A stretch of DNA of 64,000 nucleotides from Marinobacterium nitratireducens (GCF_014645375.1 NZ_BMLT01000001.1:368835-432834), one strand, 5' to 3'. Counted from the first letter of the stretch, positions 25,864 to 34,974 are shown. Numbers and translations are program-made. The notes: generated by a model from the sequence alone, not told the origin.

Positions 25864-26165
25864 TCAAAAGGCCTCGATTCCGGCTCGCTGGACGTACACC
25901 AGTCGCTTCAGGTTATAGCAGGCGGCCATCATCGTCATGGAATAGTTGGCTCTCGCTTGACCCACGGTCCAGATCAGTTTGCTTCCCATCTGCTCGATCC
26001 TGGCGAACACATGCTCTACGCGGGCACGTGTTTTGGCGGTCCGCGCATTGCGCCCCTGCTGACAGTCCGACAAAGGCTTATGACGATGGCCTTTGGCGAT
26101 AACCGTGTTGCTTTAGCCAGGCTTCTCGTTCCGCTGAGGTGCCGCCGGTCCAGATGCTGTATACA
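25864..26165 (-). pseudogene. IS5-family transposase 3' relic (different subgroup)
   Basis: The minus strand encodes SDCQQGRNARTAKTRARVEHVFARIEQMG and QARANYSMTMMAACYNLKRLV, the C-terminal Glu region of an IS5-family transposase unlike the one at 25183-25698. Upstream, YSIWTGGTSAEREAWLKQHGY appears in another frame. Everything N-terminal is missing. It is a truncated and frameshifted relic. Confidence 0.75.
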
Positions 26166-26295
26166 CCAGAGTGCTATGGGTGATGAACCGCCGGACACAG
26201 CTGAATCTACCCTTCTGTCTGAAATACACGTCCCCCCCCTATTCGCACACTCACCCCTCCACGAGCAGCCTAGAGAAGAGAACGCACATCTTATT

Positions 26296-26306
26296 ATTGT
26301 ATTAAT
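26296..26306 (+). promoter_or_regulatory. Weak operator-like site before alcohol dehydrogenase
   Basis: ATTGTATTAAT, whose complement ATTAATACAAT shares the TAATACAAT half of the palindrome at 6123. Only one half-site is convincing, and it lies 130 bp before the dehydrogenase start, so a role in the putative regulon is tentative. Confidence 0.25.
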
Positions 26307-26435
26307 GTAGTATTGTTGTTAGTGTCGGAACCAGAACGGCAGGCTGATGCTCACACCCGACGCTGAAAACGGTCGCCAAACCAGGCCCAGCCTAACCGAG
26401 TAGTAACTTGAGTTTGACTGAGAGGACTAGCAGTA

Positions 26436-27524
26436 ATGAAAGGTAAAGTTGCGGTTATGACGGAGCCAGGCCGGCTCGAATATCAAGAGTACGATCTGCC
26501 ACAGCCAGGCTACGGAGCCGTGTTATTGGAGGTGCTTCGTTCGAACGTTTGCGGATCCGAACTACACATATGGAGAGGTCACCATCCAGTTAAAAAGCGT
26601 GGCGGGATCGGCCACGAAATGGTTGGGCGAGTTACCGCTTTGGGCGAGGGAGTTTCAACAGATAGTGCCGGCGAAACATTATCAGTAGGTGATAGGGTTG
26701 TAGCAACATACTTTCAAACGTGTCTAAGTTGTCCTCAATGCATGAGAGGTCAATATAACCTGTGTGATAACGCTTACGAATTCTTTGGATTGCAACCTGA
26801 AGATTCGCCTCATTTTCATACCTCATTTTCCACGCATATATATATCCATCCTCGTCAGCATATTTATAAAGTACACGAAGCAATCCCTGATAGTGTGGCT
26901 GCTAGCGCAAACTGTGCTCTATCCCAGGTGTATTTCGGATTGGACAAGATTGATCTTAAGTACGGCGAGACGCTGGTAATTCAAGGGGCTGGTGGTTTGG
27001 GCTTGATGGGCGTGGCAGTCGCGCGTGAGCGGGGTGCAAGGGTTATCATTATTGATAGTGTAAAGCAGAGGTTGGAACAAGCTAAATCATTTGGTGCTGA
27101 CGTCGTCATAAATATTGATGACTACCCCGAAGTTACTGAAAGACAGAATTTGGTTAAATCTTTGACCGCAGGAGAAGGTGCCGACGTTGGGATGGAAGTA
27201 GCTGGCGTGCCAGCTGCATTCAACGAGGGTGTCACAGGGCTTGTAAGACGAGGCGGTCGTTACCTTGTAATGGGTAATTTATCGCCGGGAAGAACTATAG
27301 ATTTTGACCCAGGTTTATTCACTCGCCGTGCCATCCAAGTGCTGCCGGTGGATCGTTACGACGGACGCTATTTGTTCAAAGCACTACAATTTTTAGAGAA
27401 CACAATGGATAAATATCCATATGAAAAATTGATTGACGCAGAATTCGATCTCTGTTGTGTCGAGGAAGCGCTTGATAAATCTGCAAGCCGACAGGTTACT
27501 AGGGCGTCGATAGTGATCAAATAA
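26436..27524 (+). CDS. Zinc-dependent alcohol dehydrogenase (MDR family)
   Basis: A 362-aa medium-chain dehydrogenase/reductase. Catalytic zinc ligands are C39 (SNVCGSEL) and H60-E61 (GIGHEMVG). The structural zinc lobe has C96, C99, C102 and C110 (CLSCPQCMRGQYNLC). The coenzyme motif GAGGLGLMG is at 184-192, and IIIDS after the next strand favours NAD. It oxidises an alcohol or reduces an aldehyde; relatives include threonine and sorbitol dehydrogenase-like enzymes. The composition is AT-richer than the flanking IS relics and similar to the 11-20 kb operon, so it probably belongs to the same ancestral cluster. A broken second dehydrogenase starts 119 bp downstream. The substrate is unknown. 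Confidence 0.9.
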   Translation: MKGKVAVMTEPGRLEYQEYDLPQPGYGAVLLEVLRSNVCGSELHIWRGHHPVKKRGGIGHEMVGRVTALGEGVSTDSAGETLSVGDRVVATYFQTCLSCPQCMRGQYNLCDNAYEFFGLQPEDSPHFHTSFSTHIYIHPRQHIYKVHEAIPDSVAASANCALSQVYFGLDKIDLKYGETLVIQGAGGLGLMGVAVARERGARVIIIDSVKQRLEQAKSFGADVVINIDDYPEVTERQNLVKSLTAGEGADVGMEVAGVPAAFNEGVTGLVRRGGRYLVMGNLSPGRTIDFDPGLFTRRAIQVLPVDRYDGRYLFKALQFLENTMDKYPYEKLIDAEFDLCCVEEALDKSASRQVTRASIVIK

Positions 27525-27642
27525 AAGTAAAGATAAGTGCAGTAGATTAATTGTTCAACTTAGATTGCTTGAGCAATGATTTATAAAAAAGCCCTGAAAA
27601 ATAAACATAAGCAACAAAGAAAAAATTAACGGAGAAAATAAA

Positions 27643-27795
27643 ATGAAAAAAACAGCGGTTCTAAAAGAATCAGGCTTATAAAATCCTTACGCAGTACCAA
27701 AGGCGATTAGCATCGAATATGTTGATCTAGCTGTGGATGCTAAAGACGTTGTTCGCACAGTTTCGGTATTCGAGAGACCGGCGGTAGATTTCCGA
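27643..27795 (+). pseudogene. Alcohol dehydrogenase 5' relic
   Basis: An ATG preceded by CGGAGA reads MKKTAVLKESGL, then a TAA stop at 27679-27681, then in the same frame NPYAVPKAISIEYVDLAVDAKDVV. This is the N-terminal pattern of zinc alcohol dehydrogenases of another subgroup from the complete gene upstream. The frame loses similarity near 27780, where IS-derived sequence begins. The gene has been both interrupted by a stop and truncated. Confidence 0.6.
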
Positions 27796-27825
27796 TACTG
27801 CATTGAGGACGCTGCTTGTTCTAGT

Positions 27826-28370
27826 GGTTAATCCATTTCGGCAGCGCCCAGTGGCGCGATATCGAATTCGCATAGGGAACGGCGGAAGCCCATTCTCTGA
27901 TCATCGTCTGTATAAGGCGCTCGGCCTTGCCATTGGTCCTCGGTGTGTAAGGCCGAGTGTAGACATGCTTGATACCCGCCGCATCGAGAGCCGCATTGAA
28001 CAGTCGCGAACGATAGGCTGAGCCGTTGTCGGTCATCAGACGTTTCACTGTAACGCCAATTCTCGCATACGCCTCCAGGGCGCGCTTTAGGAAGCTGGTG
28101 GTCGTGTGCTGGGCCTCATCAGCCAGCACCTCGGCATAGGCCCATCGACTGTGATCATTGATACAGATATCGACGCATTCGTAGCCCGCGCCAAAGGTCT
28201 TCTGTTTCCGATTCCCGGTCATGCGATGTCCCGGGCGGTCAAAGCGTGGCAGCTTCTTGATGTCCATGTGGAGCATGTCTCCGGGCTGCGCATGCTCGTA
28301 GCGATTGGCCGGCGGTTTGGGCTCCAGGTCACGGAGGCCTTGAGCTGTTGTCGACGCCGTTCAGTTAGGC
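27826..28370 (-). pseudogene. IS481-family transposase fragment
   Basis: An integrase-core fragment with GDMLHMDIKKLPRF (first Asp), RLMTDNGSAYRSRLF (second Asp) and TPRTNGKAERLIQTM (Glu), typical of IS481. The preceding segment LEPKPPANRYEHAQP is read in the same frame up to about 28370. The N-terminal helix-turn-helix part and the C-terminal tail after ALPKW are missing. Both ends abut other relics. Confidence 0.82.
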
Positions 28371-28510
28371 AATTTTCAGCGTGCTGGCGATCTTGCGCGT
28401 CGTCCAGCGAAACTACGCTGCATGTTGGCAATCAACTCAGCCCACTGCTGCGACAGTTGATTGGGTGAATTGCGCGGACGACTGGAGGCTGATTGCAGGC
28501 CATTGAGACC

Positions 28511-28940
28511 GGCTTCTTTACAACGACAGCTGCACATGAGCACGATCTTAATCAGGCCAGTCATGTACTGCATGGTGATGAGGCCTTCATCTTCGCGGAC
28601 GCGGGGTACATCAACACCGATATGCGCCTTCATTCCAAAGTGACATTCATTGCCTGTCTTGGTCTGATGCATCTCGGGCGGTCCGCCGTTGCGGTCACGC
28701 TCACCGGCTTTGTTTTTGGTCGAACTCGGCGCCTCAATAATGGTGGCATCAAGCAGCGAGCCTTCTTTGAGCTGGACACCGGCTTCCGATAGCCACTGGT
28801 TCACCTCTTCAAAAATCTGGCGAGCTAAACCGTGCTGTTCCAGCAGGTGCCGAAACTTCAGAATGGTGGAGTGATCAGGTATCGCCTTGTCCAATGACGG
28901 GCCCGCAAAGAGTCGCATGGATGCAATCTCGTACAGTGAA
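28511..28940 (-). pseudogene. IS5-family transposase relic with internal inversion
   Basis: From 28940 to 28610 the minus strand encodes the same transposase type as the split gene at 25183-25698 ([18 protein letters not shown] to [15 protein letters not shown]). From there the continuation is found on the plus strand: 28511-28606 reads [20 protein letters not shown] and [11 protein letters not shown], which should follow on the minus strand. The junction lies at 28607-28609. A segment of about 100 bp has thus been inverted inside the relic. Both termini of the element are missing. Confidence 0.78.
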
Positions 28941-29043
28941 AGCTGAAAACGCGGCTTAAATCGGGCGCCTACGGGGTGAGCGAGCGTAATACTAATATAG
29001 TATATATAGATTCAATACAATAAATCTTTATCCATTATCTGAG

Positions 29044-29835
29044 TCATGCTAATTGAACAACAATCCCTTCCATTTCTTCAGATGGAGCATTATATCTTTC
29101 CATAACTCGCGGATCGTGACCCGGTATTATTAAAGATGGGGACGAAGCGAGCTCATTTAATTTAGCATGGCCTTCAAGCATGTCGTGAACATTAAGAACA
29201 ATCGGAAAAGGACGTTTACTTTCAAAATTTTCGTAGTAATGCGATGCATCAGAGGCTAGTACCATCCAACCTTGTTTGGTCCAAACTTGTACAATCTGCA
29301 AGCCTGCACAATGTCCTCCAATATGATGTAATCTTAGACCAGGTACTAACTCTGCATTACCGTCTATAAAGTTGACGCGGTCGGTATGTACGTACCGGAC
29401 AACGTCCAACACATCCTCCAACTCGTATGCCTGTCTCAGGAAGCTATGCCGCATGCTTCTACCTGTGACGTAGGCCACTTCGCTATCTTGTATGAAAAAA
29501 CGCGCATTCTTAAATAGACTAAGATTACCTGCATGATCATAATGCATATGCGTGATGATAATCGACTCAACATCACTGCGATCTATTCCCAGCAAAGAGA
29601 GCCCTTCAGTCGGGCAGCGTAAGAATATACGTCTACGTGATATCGCTCTCTGCGCATCAAATCCCGTATCAATTAGGAATAAATGTTCTTTTGATCGAGC
29701 GACCCATACATAATAATCCATAGACGTAGCAGAATCGTGCGGATCAGAGCCAATGAAATTATCAGATGCGTTTCGCTGAACCGTAGCATATTTAATCGCG
29801 TAAACCGAAAATGGCTCTATATTGTTTTCGAACAT
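29044..29835 (-). CDS. Metallo-beta-lactamase-fold lactonase (AHL-lactonase family), second copy
   Basis: A 263-aa hydrolase with the dinuclear zinc site HMHYDH at 96-101, the later His in HHIGGHCAGLQ, the bridging Asp in ASDASHYYENF and the final His in IPGHDPRV. These are the AiiA/BlcC-type lactonase blocks. It is only distantly similar to the lactonase at 8321, with a shorter C-terminus. It lies 126 bp downstream of the second FCD regulator gene and in the same direction, so it may be controlled by it. Lactone ring opening is expected; quorum-signal quenching is an alternative to catabolism. Confidence 0.85.
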   Translation of the reverse strand: MFENNIEPFSVYAIKYATVQRNASDNFIGSDPHDSATSMDYYVWVARSKEHLFLIDTGFDAQRAISRRRIFLRCPTEGLSLLGIDRSDVESIIITHMHYDHAGNLSLFKNARFFIQDSEVAYVTGRSMRHSFLRQAYELEDVLDVVRYVHTDRVNFIDGNAELVPGLRLHHIGGHCAGLQIVQVWTKQGWMVLASDASHYYENFESKRPFPIVLNVHDMLEGHAKLNELASSPSLIIPGHDPRVMERYNAPSEEMEGIVVQLA

Positions 29836-29961
29836 AAACTACTCACAGTTAAATAATTATACATAAACTACATCAAGTGATATTCAACAATTCTATAGCC
29901 GGAATCGTTAGCGTTATTATATTAATTTAAGCCTTAATAATCATAAACTATATATTATGGA

Positions 29962-30645
29962 TTAATGATTATTTTGCTTCTCGCCTGACTTCATCAATAA
30001 GAGCTCGACAACGTTTTTTTCAGAATTTTCGATATGTTTTAACGCCGCTTCACTAGCTCTTGCCCTATCGCGTTTTTTAATTGCTTCCACGATTTCTTCA
30101 ATTTCAATAACAGTGAACTTAAGGCGACCAGGGCGTCCCATTGATAAAGTTCTTAGCATACTTATTCTGTTATTCAACTTATCCAGTTGTTCCTTAACTA
30201 TTCTATTTTCGCTTATTCCCAGTAAAATATCATAAAATCTTTGCTTTATTTCACGAATTTCTTTACCGCTTAAGTTACGACTTGCCGCAATTCTCAACTC
30301 TTCAACCGCATTAGCTAATTCAGCAATTTCCTCATCTGTCGAGCTAACGACAAAATTACTTGTGGCCAATGCTTCTAAAGCACCTCGAACTTGATAGATC
30401 TGTCGTACATCGGGCAGTTCAACAGAAGCAACCACCGCGCCTCGATGAGGTACAAGAGTCAAGAGTCCCTCTGCTTCAAGAGATCGGATCGCTTCGCGCA
30501 AGGAAGTGCGACTGATATCCATCTCGTTACAAAGATCTTGTTCGACAAGTCGTTGCCCAGGCTTCAATCTACCGGATAGAATCTCTTCCCGAAGAGCCTC
30601 CTGGATCTGGAACCTCAGAGATGAGGTCTGTCGGACAACTTTCAT
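29962..30645 (-). CDS. GntR-family transcription regulator, FCD subfamily (copy 2)
   Basis: A 227-aa paralogue of the regulator at 20724. The winged helix covers about 10-75 (FQIQEALREEILSGRLKPGQ, DISRTSLREAIRSLEAEGLL) and the FCD domain about 85-212. The recognition helix is identical over DISRTSLREA, so the operator should be shared. A palindrome with a GTAATAC core lies 14-26 bp upstream of its start (30659-30671), suggesting autoregulation. It is co-directional with the lactonase downstream. Upstream of it are IS relics. Why the region keeps two near-equivalent regulators is not clear; one may have come with each half of the patchwork. Confidence 0.9.
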   Translation of the reverse strand: MKVVRQTSSLRFQIQEALREEILSGRLKPGQRLVEQDLCNEMDISRTSLREAIRSLEAEGLLTLVPHRGAVVASVELPDVRQIYQVRGALEALATSNFVVSSTDEEIAELANAVEELRIAASRNLSGKEIREIKQRFYDILLGISENRIVKEQLDKLNNRISMLRTLSMGRPGRLKFTVIEIEEIVEAIKKRDRARASEAALKHIENSEKNVVELLLMKSGEKQNNH

Positions 30646-30658
30646 AAAACCCCCGATA

Positions 30659-30671
30659 ATGTATTACGATA
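30659..30671 (-). promoter_or_regulatory. Operator-like site at the FCD regulator promoter
   Basis: On the minus strand it reads ATCGTAATACATT, with the same GTAATAC centre as the site at 6123. Its position directly before the regulator's start codon fits autorepression. Confidence 0.45.
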
Positions 30672-30721
30672 TGTGAATCGTACCATAAATGACTGATCCT
30701 GACCCCGTTTCAGTACCGCTT

Positions 30722-30812
30722 TCACGTGGAAAAATCCGGCTCTTCGGGGTCTTCGTTTTTGCTGTATATCGCTTGTTTCCGGGCGTAGTCGGCGGGTGTC
30801 ATCCGGTCCACC
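30722..30812 (-). pseudogene. Transposase C-terminal scrap (IS3-like)
   Basis: The minus strand reads VDRMTPADYARKQAIYSKNE and ends PDFST before a stop at 30722. The MTPADYAR pattern is the usual tail of IS3-family orfB products. Nothing else of the element is seen here. Confidence 0.45.
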
Positions 30813-30907
30813 CGGCTTCGACAGTTATCCACTGATTTGGGCTAAATTCCCGACCTGTCATCCTGTAAATTCAATGAGTTAGCGTTTCTCATCGCCAAAC
30901 CATTGTA

Positions 30908-31657
30908 ATGTTCCGTGACGCCACCGAAGAGGTCATCACCGAATCGCAGTGGCAGGGCCTGCGACTGGTGGTCGCGCATGACCCCGATCGAGCCGCCGAA
31001 CAGACGGAAACGCGCGATGCCCAGATCCAGTCACTCGAGCAGGAGGCCGACCAACTGGCGCACAAGCTGGATGCTCAGGATAGTGGCCAGAAAGCCCGGG
31101 GGCGCAAGCTCTCGGATGGCGGCGCGACGGCGAAGCTGTACAAGGAGGTCAGCGACCGGGGACTGGCGCGGATCGTCCAGGTCGACCTGAAAAGCCCGCT
31201 ATTCAGTTACGACATCGATGAACAGGCGCTGCATCGGGCGCGCCTGATGGAAGGCAAACTGCTGCTGGTCACCAATGTCCCGGACTTGCCGGCTGAGCAG
31301 ATTGTGAAGCGTTACAAGTCGTTGGCCGACATCGAACGCGGCTTCAAGGTGCTGAAGTCTGACATCGAAATCGGCCCCGTCTACCACCGGCTACCGGACC
31401 GGATCCGGGCACATGCCATGATCTGTTTTATGGCCCTGGTGCTGCACCGAGTGATGCGAATGCGATTGAAGGCCGCTGGCTCCGACTATTCCCCCACACG
31501 GGCTCTGGAACAGCTGCGCCGAATCCAGTATCACCGGGCGAATCTCAACGCCGCCGCGTTCAACGGCATCTCGACGATGAACGCAGAACAGCTGTCGATT
31601 TTTAAGGCGCTGGAGGTGAGTAAACCGACCGCCAGTCAGGATCTGCCCCTCTTGTAG
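30908..31657 (+). pseudogene. IS1634-family transposase, 5'-truncated
   Basis: A 249-codon open frame corresponds to the C-terminal part of IS1634-type (IS4-related) transposases: RARLMEGKLLLVTNVPDLPA, YKSLADIERGFKVLKSDIEIG with the Glu, then PVYHRLPDRIRAHAMICFMAL and ALEQLRRIQYHRANL. The N-terminal half with the first Asp residues is absent, since such proteins are normally around 550 aa. It is open to its stop, and an AGCGTTT/AAACGCT hairpin follows at 31661-31676. It cannot encode an active enzyme. Confidence 0.85.
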
Positions 31658-31734
31658 TGGAGCGTTTTGAAACGCTTTCTATAAGAATCAATGACTTATA
31701 TCCCCTAACTGTCGAACTCAGGAGTAATGAATTT

Positions 31735-31894
31735 CTATATCTTCCGAACTCTGACAGAGGTGCGGGAGATCACCGACAAGTGGCTCGTCGAATACAACGA
31801 GGAGCGGCATCATGAATCATTGGGCGACCTGGCGCCTTGTGTCTTCCTGGCCCAACATTACGACCGGATGGACTCTAATAATTGCTGGCACTAA
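31735..31894 (+). pseudogene. IS3-family orfB 3' relic
   Basis: The frame reads FRTLTEVREITDKWLVEYNE, then ERHHESLGDLAPCVFLAQHY, the conserved C-terminus of IS3-family integrase-type transposases (normally YN..RPHESLG). It ends at a TAA at 31892. The catalytic core is missing. Confidence 0.7.
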
Positions 31895-32115
31895 AACAAG
31901 GAGGTTTACATGACGTCGGTGGCTATATATCGCTAAGTAACAATACTACAAATAGATGCATCGTCCCATACTCGAAAATATAAAACGATCAGGCATGGAG
32001 TCATGCTTGTTGCCTAACACCGCTGGCGCTGTGTGTAACGATATACATGACTAGAGAAAAATGAAGCTTGTGTCTTGAAAACGTTATTTTCAAAGTCGAT
32101 TCACGAATTTATAAT

Positions 32116-32643
32116 TTATAGTAATCTATCTGAGTCATTCAATAAAATAATATTCTTATCCGATAAGACAATGTCACCTAACAATGAGCTCATTCTAATA
32201 AACCTCCTACAAACCTCTCGCATTAAGTTGATCATTAAGATACTGAAATCGGCATTATGATGTATTTGTAGCTCGTGAAAAACATCAGTTGATATCTTAA
32301 CGACCACCCCTTTTGAGTGCATGCGCGCGCTTCCCCAGCGCGGCTGGAGTGCTATCATACTTGTGACGCCGACTTCCATCCCAGTCTTTATCCTTCCTTG
32401 AAATATTTTCTTTCGTTCACCGACCTTACAAAAAAAATCAACGTCACCAACTAATATTATATAAAAACTATCTGACGGATCACCAGATTTGAATAGCCAT
32501 TCGTTTTTGTCTATCTCGTATATAGTCCCTCTCGCCAATAAAAAAAATGTCGCTTCTGAAGATATAGCCCCAAATGTAGAAAAGGTGGATAAATTTATTT
32601 CATCTATATACATATTTAGATCTGAAAAATTAATTATTTTCAT
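32116..32643 (-). CDS. Cyclic-nucleotide-binding-domain protein without DNA-binding domain
   Basis: A 175-aa protein whose centre is a Crp-type cNMP-binding beta-roll: TFFLLARGTIYEIDKNEWLF, GDPSDSFYIILVGDVDFF, then GRIKTGMEVGVTSM and the STDVFHELQ helix. Family proteins sense cAMP, cGMP or other ligands, but here the phosphate-binding cassette (normally GE..LL..PR.A) reads GMEVGVTSMIALQPRWGSA: the arginine and following Ala are roughly kept and the Leu pattern is not. After the C-helix no helix-turn-helix follows. I chose the ATG at 32643, preceded by GAGG, over an upstream in-frame Met. It is very AT-rich and stands alone among relics, so it was probably acquired. Confidence 0.65.
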   Translation of the reverse strand: MKIINFSDLNMYIDEINLSTFSTFGAISSEATFFLLARGTIYEIDKNEWLFKSGDPSDSFYIILVGDVDFFCKVGERKKIFQGRIKTGMEVGVTSMIALQPRWGSARMHSKGVVVKISTDVFHELQIHHNADFSILMINLMREVCRRFIRMSSLLGDIVLSDKNIILLNDSDRLL

Positions 32644-32837
32644 ATGTTCCTCAGGTATAAGAACCATAATAGTGTAAAAATAAAAACGTGACTAAAACGA
32701 AACTTATTAATAAATAATTTTTCTTTTAAATTACAGATGTTCAATATTTTATTAAACGATTCTAAAATAAAAAGTTGAAAATAATCCAATATGTGTCAAT
32801 TAATACATATGAATTATAGACTATGAAACATGTGATC

Positions 32838-32950
32838 CTCCAGCCAAGCAGTACAAGCGCATGAAGAAGGCGATCAAGAAAGTGAAGGGCTTTCTGGGAC
32901 GGGTGGTCCGCGACCTGGAGCGCCAAGTCAAACGGCTTTGCCTATGTACG
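32838..32950 (+). pseudogene. Transposase scrap (IS5-like DDE)
   Basis: The plus strand reads PAKQYKRMKKAIKKVKGFLG and RVVRDLERQVKRL, resembling a basic helix from IS5-related transposases. The frame is lost afterwards. The AT-rich interval 32644-32837 before it and the interval 32951-33169 after it contain no gene I can support. Confidence 0.4.
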
Positions 32951-33169
32951 CGACTTACTGCGTTTGGGGCTGACTGAACCGCCCCGGGTTCTGCGGAAGC
33001 AGCTTTTGTCTGAGTCAGGCCGCGTCACCTGACCCATTCAATTAGTGATTATACCATTTCCCGCTCTTCCGGTGGGAAGTCACAGATAGGCTACAGGAGA
33101 CGGCGGTTGTTGAATTAGTCCATCCAGTCAATCACTCTGGATTCAATGGCATCTAACGGCCGCTGCCGT

Positions 33170-34770
33170 TTAGGTTTCTTTGACTACCAAGTAAGGATAA
33201 TTCGACGGAGTCTCATCGAACAGATTACTCGAGCCCTGCAATAGATATCCATGCAGCCGGCGCGATTTGCGCGGCCCCGTTACTTCACAGGTCCAGATAT
33301 TTAGCCCGTTGGGCTGTTTGCGGTGCAGTTGCAGTTTCTCGAAGAGCTTCTGCACCCACTGCCAATCCTGCTGCTGGTCCTCCTTGGCCCAGGCGGCGAT
33401 CTGCGGATGCTCCTGCGCATATCGGTGGAACACGCCGGGGCTGACCAGGAACACGGTGTCGGCTACCGTATGCACCAATGCTTTCGCATCATTGATGATC
33501 AGCTTTCGTGACTGGATACCCTGTTTCAGCCAGCTCATGAAATGCTCACCGGAAGGTTTCTCTTTCGCAGCCAGAGCTGAGGCTTCCACCGCATGTTGCG
33601 TCTCTAATAGTGGTTTGGCGGCATCGGTATCCGAATGTACCGAATCACTGGGTGCAACTGGTGATGTCTTTGGATGGGGCGGTTCGATCATCGAAAGCAG
33701 ATCCACAATCGCATCCGGTCCTGCATCTGCGCCTTCGGCGCCATTAGGTACGGTCTTATTCCCACGCCCTGATTCAGAGTCCTTTTCCAATGGCGTAGCG
33801 GGCGGGGAGGGGGAGCCGCACCAACAGCGACGCCAGCATCGGGCGCAGCCTCGATGGTTCCGACTTCTTGGTTGGTAGGTGTCTCCATCGTTACGGTACC
33901 GGTGCATGGCTCCGGGCGCTCATCCACCTCCCAGATCAGGGCCGGTGCTAAACGCAGTAAGGTGAAACCATGAGACCAGCCGGTTGCGCTGGTGATGGTG
34001 GCTTTCCAGATCGCCTTGCCCTCTGCGGTCGGCTGCAGGATGCCGTGATCCTGCAGCACCTCGAATACCGCGGTGTTGTTCGCCGGAATGCCGTCGATGC
34101 CTTGGGACAGCAAGTGCGCACGGAGCTTGTCGGAGACCGTCTTGCTTACCAGCCAAAGCGCATCCTGGGTCAGCCAGCCATCGGAGGCCTGGGGTTGGTT
34201 CAGCTTCAGCTCCTCCTTGAGCAGGTAGCGCAGGCCGTCGAGCAGCTTGCGCTGCAGGGCGTGTTTCGGAGCTGTCATGGCCTTGGCCGGATCGCCGCCC
34301 AGTTCGTGAGCCACCGAGGCGCGGTCGGCCTGGATGACCAGTTCGCCCAATACGCCGGCATGTTCGTACTGACCGGCCAGTACATACAGTAGCGCCGACC
34401 AGAGCACGTGGTAGTCGCTGAGCCAGTCCAGAATTTGACGATCGAGCAACTGGTGGTAGAGCAGACCGATGGCGGCACTGTGCAGGCGGTATACCCGGTC
34501 CTCACGGTAGCGGAAGCGATAGGGTTGTTGCAGCGGGCCGTGCCAGGGGTGCCAGCGGTTGCCGTCGGCAAGTTCGACGTGCAGGTCGACGGCAAGCTTA
34601 CCGATATCGTGCAGCAGTGCGGCGTAGGCGGTGGCGGCCGTCCAGGCTTCGGACTGGGCGGCCTGGTCCTCGGGCGTGGCGCCGGCGGGCAATAGGTGGG
34701 ACTGCCGCAGCTTGAGGGCATAGGCCACGATCTCCCGCTCCAATTTAATCTCCTTTGTCTTCACTAATTC
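33170..34770 (-). pseudogene. ICE-type MobH/TraI relaxase, 5'-truncated and frameshifted
   Basis: This is the central and C-terminal part of a relaxase of the integrative conjugative element type with an HD-like domain. It starts near LEREIVAYALKLRQSHLL, has AALLHDIGKLAVDLHVEL (the His-Asp motif), then long helical regions, and ends with KLIINDAKALVHTVADTVFL, PGVFHRYAQEHPQIAAWAK and LNIWTCEVTGPRKSRRLHGY. A G/C homopolymer slip near 33805-33816 moves the frame between the two parts. The N-terminal portion is absent; unrelated sequence begins at about 34770. It shows that a conjugative element was once here, but no integrase or attachment site is left in view. Confidence 0.75.
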
Positions 34771-34974
34771 CGTGCCAATATTTTGGGCGACCCCGCTATC
34801 TATATGTGTCGGTGTCACGACCGGAGCGCCGGCCGGGTAGGATGGGTGAAGTGATGCATCCTCTCGATCCTGAACGCTTTGTACGCCATTCGGGCATCAC
34901 GAAACCCGTCGAATCGATCGTATTTCAGATCGATTGGTGTCGGTTGGCACAATGATGGCGGTGGGGCTCTCAGC

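Noticed and set aside
27564-27577. ATTGCT/AGCAAT hairpin after the alcohol dehydrogenase as a terminator
   Set aside because: The 6-bp stem is weak and no T-tract follows.
33040-33169. Possible ICE attachment site downstream of the relaxase relic
   Set aside because: No tRNA 3' end and no matching direct repeat was found on either side.
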